From the NCBI GenBank assembly GCA_963828705.1, contig CAWHGA010000015.1, positions 36,190 through 100,189 of the forward strand: 64,000 nucleotides of DNA. Reading direction: 5' to 3'. Position 1 is the stretch's first letter; every line of letters begins with the position of its first letter. The DNA comes from CAWDJT01 sp963828705. Its GTDB lineage: Bacteria; Desulfobacterota; Syntrophobacteria; Syntrophobacterales; Syntrophobacteraceae. The position numbers and the translations under genes are program-made. This document shows positions 56,704 to 64,000 of the stretch, piece by piece. The notes under the pieces are model-generated. The model was not told the origin of the DNA and did not search any database. It saw only the letters and a list, made by a program, of their open reading frames with translations.

Positions 56704-57608
56704 TCAGGCGCCGGAAAAAGCGGGCTCCCCCAATAACGCATGCACAAAAGCGTTCTTGTAGGAAGACGCAATCCTACCCTTCCTCATAACAAGCGCGATG
56801 TGATCAGGCTTGAAGTAGTGATCGAGCCGAAGAAATCCGATCTTCCTTGCTTTTAGCGCCGGCAAATCCATCACCACCGTGGCAAGCGAAATACCCAGCC
56901 CCATCTCCACGTAGACTGAGCTGAGCTCGACGTTTGAGGATTCCATAACGATACGATAATTCAGGCCGAGCTTTCCGAGGTGCTCCTCAAGAGCCGAGCG
57001 GCTGGTGTACTTGACGTTCCTTGGAGGAAGAATGAGAGGATACCCGGCAATATGTTTCATGGTTACCCGCTTTACGGCGGTTAGCGGGTGTCCCGCCGGC
57101 ACCATCAGGACCGTTTCGATTTTCTTCCAGCGGATAGTCGCAAGGTTCTTCGGAACAACCGACTCCCGAGTAAAACCGAAATCAATCTCGCCATTCCGGA
57201 CCAGCTCTAAGACGACCTCCTGGGGTCGGTCGAGCAGGGTCAGCTCGACCTGTGGAAACCGGTCTGCGTATTCTTTGAGCTTCTCCGGGAAAAGGTGGTA
57301 GAGGGTTGTGAACGGGGCGGCAATTCTGAGTGGTCCTTTCTGCAGCTCTTTCAGTTCGCTCAACTCTCTTTGATCTTTTCGTATTTTTCCAGGACCAGTT
57401 CTGAAAACCTTAAGAAACGCTCCCCCGCAGGCGTTAGAGCCAGTTTTCGTTTCCCTATTCTCTCAAAGAGCTGACAGTCGAGTTCCCCTTCCAGCGTCTT
57501 GATTTGCTGACTAAGGGCCGACTGGGTCCGAAATGTGGCCTCGCCAGCCTTGGTAAAGCTCTGCAGTCTGGCCACATGGTAGAATCCTATGATCTGCTGC
57601 CATTCCAT
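56704..57608 (-). CDS. LysR-family transcriptional regulator, frameshifted
   Basis: ATG 57608 begins MEWQQIIGFYHVARLQSFTK, and the helix-turn-helix is GEATFRTQSALSQQIKTLE (19 residues). The frame stops at 57360 after KYEKIKES, and the effector-binding domain resumes in another frame at about 57363 (LSELKELQKGPLRIAAPF). Net length is 3n+2, best explained by one missing base near 57365. Repaired, the protein is about 301 residues, the family norm. It is divergent from the thioesterase gene, the typical LysR target arrangement. Confidence 0.85.
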
Positions 57609-57784
57609 CAGTAATAAGTCCTCTCAATGGTGTTTATAAAATCTATTAATTTGACTTATCGATAATTTATAGCAGAATTTATGAGGCAAGAGCAACAAGT
57701 GAAGGGGCAGAATTGTCTCCGGGCAAAGCAGGCAGGTATTTTGCGCTCGCCACACCAAACCCCAATCAACAAGGGAGGTGCAAC
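57609..57784. promoter_or_regulatory. AT-rich divergent promoter/operator region of lysR-thioesterase pair
   Basis: This 176-base gap is much more AT-rich than its surroundings. It contains TTATCGATAA (57656-57665), a 10-base palindrome with the T-N-A character of LysR sites, preceded by TTGACT (57651-57656), a possible -35. I could not fix a -10 with confidence. Confidence 0.45.
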
Positions 57785-58217
57785 ATGAAGGAATCATTAC
57801 AAGCCGGGCCTCACTTTCGATTTCAGCTTCACGGTCCCTGAGGACAAGACCGTGCCCCACCTCTATCCGGAGTCCCCTGAGTTTCAGATGATGCCAAGGG
57901 TGCTGGCCACAGGGTTTATGGTGGGCCTTTTCGAGTGGGCCTGTATTCGAGCTCTGAATCCGCATATTGACTGGCCACGAGAACAGTCGGTCGGAATCGA
58001 TGTGAAGTTGAGTCACATTGCGGCAACCCCACCAGGACTAACCGTTACCGTCAAAGGGAAGCTCGAAAAGGTGGAGGGACGCAAGCTCACCTTCTCTTTG
58101 GTTGCCGATGATGGGATTGACAAGATCTCAGAAGGGACTCACGAGAGGTTTGTCATCGACGCTGCCAAATTCAACAGCAAGATGGCAGCAAAAGCCTCAG
58201 CCGCCAAGGAGGCATAG
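57785..58217 (+). CDS. Hotdog-fold thioesterase (fluoroacetyl-CoA thioesterase-like), frameshifted
   Basis: About 143 residues after repair. ATG 57785 has a strong AGGGAGGTG site. In the first frame it ends after 18 codons; removing one extra base at about 57807 joins MKESLQAG to LTFDFSFTVPEDKTVPHLYPE (shown as part of one segment) and continues to the stop at 58217. VLATGFMVGLFEWACI and VGIDVKLSHIAATPPG are typical of FlK-like thioesterases: the helix after the TG loop and the SHIAAT strand. It probably hydrolyses a small acyl-CoA. Likely regulated by the divergent LysR protein. Confidence 0.8.
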
Positions 58218-58226
58218 TGTGGAAGC

Positions 58227-59370
58227 TCAAGAATCGCTGTCCTTCCTGTGTCTCAAGCGCACGCCCGCGCCGGTTTTGAAGCCCTCGCCGCCGGCATGCC
58301 AAGGGCGGTAATCCAACTGATCGACGTGTTGCTCAAAGATTTCATCGAACTGTTCTGCGCAGGCGACGAACGCATCCAACGCTTGAGGGTCGAAAATGTC
58401 GGGGCGTGTCCGTTGGTCCCCCTTGGTGAGTATCCACATGGTTTCCCGATGGTCTCGGGCGGGGCGGTAGGAGCGGCGCGAACGCAAGGTGTCGTTCTGA
58501 TCGCGATGTTGGTGATGCGGGCCGCAAGGGGGATGGCATCACTTTTTAGACCGTATGGGTAGCCCTTTCCGTCCCAACGTTCGTGATGACTCAGGGCAAT
58601 TTCTCGGCCGAGCCGAATCAGGGGCCAGTTGCTTTCGCCAAGAATTCTCGCCCCTAAGACCGTGTGAGTTTCCATCACCTGCCATTCATCCACGGTCAGC
58701 GTGCCTGGTTTGAGCAGTATATTGTCAGGGATGCCGATTTTCCCAACATCGTGCAGCGGGCTTGCAGCAGCTATGCTCTCCATGAATTCCTTGTCCATGC
58801 CCAAGCGCTGAGCAAGAATCCTGGTGAAATGGCTGATGCGGCGAACATGGTCGCCCGAGTCATCGTCTCTAAATTCCGCCGCGCGACCCAGGGTTAGGAC
58901 GATACTGAGCTGGCTCTCACGCAGCTGTGAAGTCCGTTCTCGCACCTGGTGTTCCAGAAAGCGGTTCTGATCGGCCAGTAGATCACTGTAGAGTTTGATG
59001 CGCAGGAGGTTCCTGACCCGGGCGATGAGTTCCACACGGTCCACGGGTTTGCTTAGGAACTCCTCAGCTCCGGCGTACAGACCCTTGAGCCGGGAAGTGC
59101 GATCATCATATCCGGTCACCAGGATGATTGGGATCAGGCGGGTGTTAGCGTTGGTCTTGAGGGTCTGAGTCGCCTCGCAACCACTCATGCCCGGCATATC
59201 CACATCCATCAAGATGAGGTCGGGCGATTGATGGCTGCTCGTTGCAGCGCCTCCTCACCATTTGTGGCGATCAGCGTCCTGTAGCCTTCGGCTTGGAGGA
59301 TGCCCTGGAGCATAGCCAGGACGACTTCCTCGTCGTCTACGATTAGGACAGTAGCTTTCGCATGTGCCAT
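58227..59370 (-). CDS. Response regulator with HD-GYP output, two frameshifts
   Basis: REC-HD-GYP protein (RpfG-like) predicted to degrade cyclic di-GMP on phosphorylation. ATG 59370 starts MAHAKATVLIVDDEEVV. A missing base at about 59228 separates EALQRAAINR from DLILMDVDMPGMSG (phospho-Asp). HD-GYP motifs: DHVRRISHF, ASPLHDVGKIGIPD, and HHERWDGKGYPYGL. A second missing base at about 58500 separates AARITNIA from DQNDTLRSRRSYRPAR, where DVYDAL would be usual. Repaired length is about 381. The coiled linker (QNRFLEHQVRERTSQL) is standard. It converges with the thioesterase gene nine bases away. Confidence 0.87.
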
Positions 59371-59812
59371 CGGAGCCTTCCCTCACAAAGCCGTACGGCT
59401 TGCAGCAATCCTGCACAAGGTGGCGGCAATAGGGACAGTTAGGAGTCCCTGTTGAGAGGCAGCAAACGCCGAGGTTGTATCATCAGCACTGCTCAGTTGC
59501 GATCACGGGCACCAGGCGCCGTCACCTGCGGTATGCACTCCTCGGAACGGAACTGCAGGCTTGGACCAGCCCTCTTTATCATGGGTTGTGACCTTATGTG
59601 CAGCCATGTCACTGCGATTTTTCATAACACAAGACCGTAACAAAGTGATAAAGAATTCAGCAGATAAGCTCCAAGTCCAGTCACCAAGCGTGCATAGGGC
59701 GGCTCAACTGCGCAAGCATCGGTTCGACTTAGTGGTCAATCCAAACGCGGACTAAGATGGAGGTCTGACATGGTTATCAGCAACCTAGACCTTGCGAACT
59801 TGAGGGGGATCT
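59371..59812. other. Intergenic region with no recognised gene
   Basis: About 440 bases between divergent genes. Short open frames (for example 59452-59640) have no supporting features. I saw no strong hairpin, promoter consensus or RNA gene. Confidence 0.5.
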
Positions 59813-60333
59813 GTGCGAAAAGGGCTCTTGATCGTATTCACTGGCACCGGTAAGGGCAAGACCACGGCTGCGCTGGGGATGGCGCTTCGAGCAGCCGGCC
59901 ATGGCATGCGGGTACTCATCTTGCAATTTATCAAAGGGGGATGGCGGTATGGGGAGCTGGACGCTTTGAACGCTTCCCCGAAATCGAAATTCGGACCTTG
60001 GGCACAGGCTTCACCTGGAAGAAGGAAAACCTTGAGGAAGACCGAGTGCTGGCACAACAAGGCTGGGAGATAGCGGCTGGTGTCCTGGAGCGGGGTGATG
60101 TCGACCTGCTCATCCTGGATGAGTTGAACATCGTCATGGCCTACGGTCTGTTGCCGCTGGAACCCGTGTTGCGGGCCTTGAGGGAGCGAACCCCGGAATT
60201 GCACGTGGTGGTTACGGGGCGCAACGCGCCACCGGAACTGCTGGATGCCGCCGACCTGGTCACGGAAATGCGGCAGGTCAAACACCCCTACCACGACCAG
60301 GGTATTGCCGCTCAGAAAGGAGTGGAATTCTGA
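59813..60333 (+). CDS. cobO: Cob(I)yrinic acid a,c-diamide adenosyltransferase, frameshifted
   Basis: CobO/BtuR-type corrinoid adenosyltransferase. GTG 59813, with GAGGGGG upstream, starts MRKGLLIVFTGTGKGKTTAA, the family P-loop (GTGKGKTT). One missing base near 59970 breaks the frame; repair joins GGWRYGELDAL to RFPEIEIRTLGTGFTW. Further motifs are LLILDELNIVMAYGLL and VVVTGRNAPPELLDAADLVTEM (two strings). Repaired length is about 173. No other cobalamin genes are adjacent, so it may serve salvage or a distant pathway. Confidence 0.9.
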
Positions 60334-60394
60334 TCGAGGCCAGGGCTCCGGCGACAGGGTTCAGACGATCAGAGGAAAGAGCCACAGGGAATTC

Positions 60395-60979
60395 ATGATT
60401 TTCACCAAGGAACGGCAGATCCACCGCCTCTATCAGGAAATCCAGGGCGATGGTCGTTATCGCAACGAACGGATGGGAACCATTTTTGTTCCGGGGGTGG
60501 GGGATACGCATGCATCGGCAGTCTTCATCGGGGAAGCACCGGGACGTGAAAGAGGAACTCCAGGGTATGCCTTTTGTCGGTGCAGCCGGTGGCAACCTCA
60601 ATGCCCTTTTAGACCATATCTGCTGGGCTCGTGAACGGCTGTTCATCACCAATCTGATCAAGTATCGCCCGTTTTCAGAGACCGGGGCCAATCGCAAACC
60701 GTCACTCAAGGAAAGCCGTTATGCACTGAGCTACCTGCTTCGAGAACTGGCCATTGTGAATCCGCCGTGGGTGGTATGCCTTGGGAGTTCTGCAGCCTCA
60801 GTGCTCCTGGGACAGGCAGGGCTGAAAATGAGCGACATCAACGGTAGAATTCTTACCTGGGACATCGAAAGCTGTTTGTGACCTATCACCCCTCTCCCCT
60901 GAATTACAATAATCCACAAAGAAAACAACACCTTGTCAGGGATTTTGAGTATTTGAAAAGCCTATTGCCGGTCTCGTGA
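60395..60979 (+). CDS. Uracil-DNA glycosylase, family-4-like, two frameshifts
   Basis: DNA-repair glycosylase removing uracil. Motif 1 is FIGEAPGREEELQGMPFVGAAG across a break at about 60550 (one extra base; shown for continuity), then LFITNLIKYRP, and motif 2 TYHPSPL, which lies in a third frame after a missing base at about 60866. The true end is then LKSLLPVS at 60979 rather than the stop at 60879. The two shifts cancel (length 3n). The N-terminal C-x2-C of classical Fe-S family 4 enzymes is absent, so the cluster may be missing. Confidence 0.82.
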
Positions 60980-60987
60980 ATCAAACC

Positions 60988-61149
60988 ATGGTGAAGCTGT
61001 TCCTGCACAACTTGTGGCGGCTGGGCGGTCTCTGCCGCGTGGGGTCACTCATCGGACTGGCGTTGGTGCTCATCCTGGTGTCGTTTATCTACCAACGGTT
61101 CCTGACCACTCCAGCCGCGAGTAAAGACCTGGATGCCGCCGAAATGTAG
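60988..61149 (+). pseudogene. C-terminal fragment of a DUF2339-type membrane protein
   Basis: A 53-codon frame starts with ATG 60988 and reads LWRLGGLCRVGSLIGLALVL then ILVSFIYQRFL, closely like the last transmembrane helix and tail of DUF2339 proteins (R-x-x-SFLGLG with SYLYQRF). The rest of that protein, normally 800 or more residues, is absent upstream, where the glycosylase gene ends nine bases before. It is probably a remnant left by a deletion or recombination. Confidence 0.6.
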
Positions 61150-61226
61150 AACCTGCTGTAAAGTTTCATCCCGATATTCGTGCTTGGGGTTTTGTCATCA
61201 CAACAGGGGTGATGATGCCCAACTGC

Positions 61227-63914
61227 CTATTTCTGGGCCGTGCCACGCTCGGTTCCACTGGAGGTCTGTCCCGTTTTGAACAGGTTCTTGCCCTGATCCA
61301 CGGCGGCCCCCCACAGGAACAACTGGAGGTAGTCATTCAGACTGCCGAAGGTCAGTTTGTTGAAGGGCTCCACATTGAGCCCGCTCAACAAGGCCACCAG
61401 CGTTGCGGTGGCGGCGGCGATAAACTCCGACAAGGCAAAGGCCTTCATCCATTTGAGTTGCTCCGTTTTGCCAACCTCCACCTGGGCCGCAGGAAGTCTC
61501 ACCTCGACACCCATAAAGCTCATGGTCACGTCAATCTCAAGTGTGCCGGTAGTCGGCACGGATTGCACGATCCGCCTGCCGTCCGAGTGCGCCGACCACC
61601 GCTGGGTGTTCCCATTACGTTTCAGAACAAAGGTCCAGTGACATTTGATGCGAGCGTTCACCGGGAAACTGGTGGCCACATGTGCGTCATCGAACCAGAG
61701 CAGGAATGTCAGTGGTTCCAAGGCACGGACCGGTTCCAGGCAGTAGGCTGGTATGGTCTGGACGTCCGTTTGCGATGGTGTCCCTGGTGCCAGAGAGGGG
61801 GCGGATTTCGGAGGCGTTGCCTGTCCGCCGAGGCCGTACGTGATCCCGCCTTGTCCCCCTGTTTCTGGACCTTACCCCAGGTCATTTTGTCAGATTTGTC
61901 GAGGAGCTTGTCGAGTTTAATGTCATCGGTTGTGCCCTGAATCACCAGGGGGCGGAGTTGGTTGAGCTGCTCCGCGTCGTTTCGCCAGAACCAGAGGATC
62001 TGGAGCGCTGCGCAAAGGCGGTCCATCGCCTTGATCTCACCTTCAGACGGTGAGTCTCCTGCTTCTTAAAGACCTCCTCCATCAAATGGTTCAATTGGCC
62101 GAGATCGTTCCCAGTTGCGAGTTTCTCCGGGTACAACTTCCCCTTGAAGCCAGGCGGCCTTGGCACACACGGCCTGCCGATCGGAGGAAACAGGGTTAGC
62201 CAGCATCGGCCTTGTTGCTTCCAGTCGTTGTTTGATCTCCTTGGCTGACTTCTCCTCCAATAATTCGGGGTCAATGGAGCGGAAGATGCCATCGAGTTCC
62301 TTGAGAAAACGGTAGCGTTCGAGCCGGTCGAGCCGGGAGGCGGGGAGCGCCACGCGCAGCTCGTGGTAAATGCGCGCCAGCTCCAACAGGCGTTCAGCCT
62401 TGTCGAGCTGATTCGAAATCTCCTGGAATGAGGGGATGAGTTTGAAATGCGCCTGTTTGAGCAAGTCGGAACTCTGAGCCTGCGCGGCAAACAGCCAGGC
62501 GATTGGTTCCAGCGCCGGCAAGCTCGCAAGCCAGTCCTTCCGGAGCGCCCGGATGCGGTGGTCGAGTTCGACTCGTTTGCGTTGGTTGTCCACGCCTTTG
62601 TGGTGAGGAAGGATACAATCCCGGCCAATATCAGTATCGCGACGGCCAATGGCCATCCGTGTTTGACCTTGACGGTCAAGGTGATTTCCGGACTCTTGTC
62701 CGGTTCCGAGTTGGCCGCACTGACGCGGATCTTGAACTGGTGTTCGCCGGCAGGAAGGTCTTTGACAATGACTTCCAGGTCACTCTGGTCGCCGGGGAGG
62801 ATGCTTCGCAGTTGGCGATCCGCATCGGCCGCATCAAGCGGGAGTCGGTGCGGTCAGGAAAGGCACCTCCCGGTTCTTGAGCCGGAACCCAATGTTGTCT
62901 TTGCTGTCGGGAATGCCGAGAGGTGAACTGGGTTGCCCCTCCAGCCGGACCAGGAGGCCATCGACCGGGGTTTTGCCGGTTTGGTCGCGCAGCGTGACAA
63001 TAAATCGGCCGGTTTCACCGCGGCGGGAGAAAGGTCCCCAAAGCAGTGTGTGGTTTATGGCAGCCGCCTTTGGTTCGGCGACCAGAGTGCACCACCTGGG
63101 ATCGGGTCCCTGGAGAGTGACCTGATAGTGCAACGGTTTCCCGACCTCCGGAACCAGGGTCAGAATCCCGGAGTATTTGACGCCGGCCGCCCAGGAACGG
63201 GCCTCAATTTCGATAGGCAGCAGGGTCTCGCCGGCTGGAATCGTCTTTTCCTGTTCCGGGACTGGCTCCTTGCCGCTTCCTTCCGGGGACGGGAATCCCA
63301 CCACGGCGTTGGGGTTGCCATCGGAACGAAAAGCCGACAGCTTCAACCGAACCTTCTCGGGCCTCTCTGCGCTGGTTCTCGACGGAGTTCGACCGTTACC
63401 CGCCCGTTACCAGGCAGCGTACGCTTGATCTCAGGCAAGTTCTGCGCGTCAGTAGCGAAAAGGGTGAAGGGGTTGTATCCGATCAGGGTGACTCCCACGG
63501 CAGAGGCGTTGCCTTCTGCGGCAACCAGAGTGAGCGTGCCATCGGAGGAAGCGCCCGGGTCCCAGGACCGTGCCTTGATGTCAATGCGCGGGAACTGGTC
63601 GTTATCTTTGAATTCTTCCTGCTTTTCCAGGGCTGGCGCCTGGTTGGCGCCTTCGAAGCCGGCGAAACCCACCACGGCGACCTGTTTGTTGGCTGAACTG
63701 AATGGTGAAGAAAAAGCCGGACTGTCTCAGACTTTTGATAGTTGTCTCGTCGGAGCCGAATGGTCGCGTTCCCCTCGGGTGACAAGGCGCAAGTCACCTT
63801 CCCAGCGTCTTTGGCTTCTTTATCCACCGAATGGTATTGGGCCAGGGTATCCTCGGTGATCGTGGCAAACGCGATGCAACAAAATAACACCAGAAATGGT
63901 CCGATCCTTCGCAT
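61227..63914 (-). CDS. Large exported membrane protein with beta-type repeats, seven frameshifts, function unknown
   Basis: Six overlapping frames read as one gene of about 896 codons. ATG 63914, after AAAGGAGAG, starts a signal peptide (MRRIGPFLVLFCCIAF to LAQ). Two extracellular repeats share the pattern I-(D/E)-I-x-ARSW...G-x-LTLV-x-E...VTL-x-G: RIDIKARSWDPGASS with TLTLVAAEG, and PIEIEARSWAAGVKY with ILTLVPEVG. After them come DLPAGEHQFKIRVSAAN, a membrane helix (WPLAVAILILAGIVSFLT), a helical region (LLKQAHFKLIPSFQEISNQL to LLEEKSAKEIKQRL), and a C-terminal part with a second helix (ALSEFIAAATATLVALLSGL). Shifts lie near 63695, 63355, 62848, 62598, 62135, 62035 and 61855; overall length is 3n. 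I do not recognise the family. Confidence 0.65.
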
Positions 63915-64000
63915 GGACTCTCCTTTCACGAGCGACAATGGAAAGCATCTCCGCAACCGGCAGTAACTCCCCCAATACAACTCCACGCAATTGATGGTTT

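Noticed and set aside
57785..57841. In-frame TGA in the thioesterase considered as selenocysteine
   Set aside because: Reading through TGA does not continue into the conserved protein; a one-base shift does, and no hairpin follows the TGA.
60866..60882. TGA near the end of the glycosylase considered as the real stop or as selenocysteine
   Set aside because: The essential TYHPSPL motif lies directly after it in another frame, so a missing base explains it better.
1..64000. CRISPR arrays, insertion sequences, rRNA or tRNA genes
   Set aside because: I looked for regularly spaced repeats, transposase motifs with terminal inverted repeats, and cloverleaf-like segments in the gaps and found none that I could support; a covariance-model scan would be decisive for tRNAs.

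Overview
The window looks like a chromosomal segment of a free-living, anaerobic Gram-negative bacterium of the Desulfobacterota, most like Desulfuromonas/Geobacter relatives. This is inferred from gene content only: DUF4388 (PATAN)-REC fusions, Cys-rich PAS sensors, an rnc/radical-SAM/era block, tungstate uptake, selenium and [NiFe]-hydrogenase maturation genes, ATP-dependent PEP carboxykinase, and TolC/RND/LPS-type genes that imply an outer membrane.

Layout. 0-7 kb: the end of an HD-GYP gene, a dinB relic, and a tripartite RND efflux operon. 7-12.3 kb: a PAS-PP2C phosphatase, an ammonium transporter behind a textbook sigma-54 promoter, and an FMN-type glutamate-synthase-like gene whose leader holds a strong intrinsic terminator. 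12.4-22.9 kb, all minus strand: a trace-element island, hypA-hypB-hypF-hypD-hypE (no hypC at its usual place), a lone HPt protein, tupABC, yedF and selD. selD is itself a selenoprotein gene, with UGA at codon 20 followed by a SECIS-like hairpin. Together these genes would supply Ni-Fe-CN/CO, tungsten and selenium to hydrogenases and W/Sec formate dehydrogenases. 23.6-27.9 kb: a Liv-type binding protein and a NitT/TauT-type ABC transporter.

28.3-41.9 kb: the most unusual part, a non-canonical chemosensory cluster. It has CheW, an MCP, CheY, a giant CheA with three extra HPt-like repeats that lack the phosphorylatable His, three REC proteins with CheB-like C-terminal domains whose catalytic residues are eroded, and a convergent MglA GTPase/roadblock pair. 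No CheR is present. I read it as a phosphorelay linked to a polarity GTPase, rather than a methylation-adapting chemotaxis system.

42.5-57 kb: mostly housekeeping genes (CDF exporter, formyl-THF hydrolase-like protein, hybrid kinase, era/rSAM/rnc, gmhB-like, pckA, DUF1614, DUF362 ferredoxin, yaiI). 56.7-64 kb: a LysR/thioesterase divergent pair, an HD-GYP response regulator, cobO, a uracil-DNA glycosylase, a DUF2339 tail fragment and a large unrecognised membrane protein with beta-type repeats.

Caution: about 22 single-base frameshifts interrupt otherwise well-conserved genes. They fall only in 3.3-18.7 kb (every one an extra base) and 57.3-63.7 kb (mixed), with none recognised in the 38 kb between. 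This pattern looks more like base-calling or assembly error than gene decay. Frameshifted genes are given with their full reconstructed extents.
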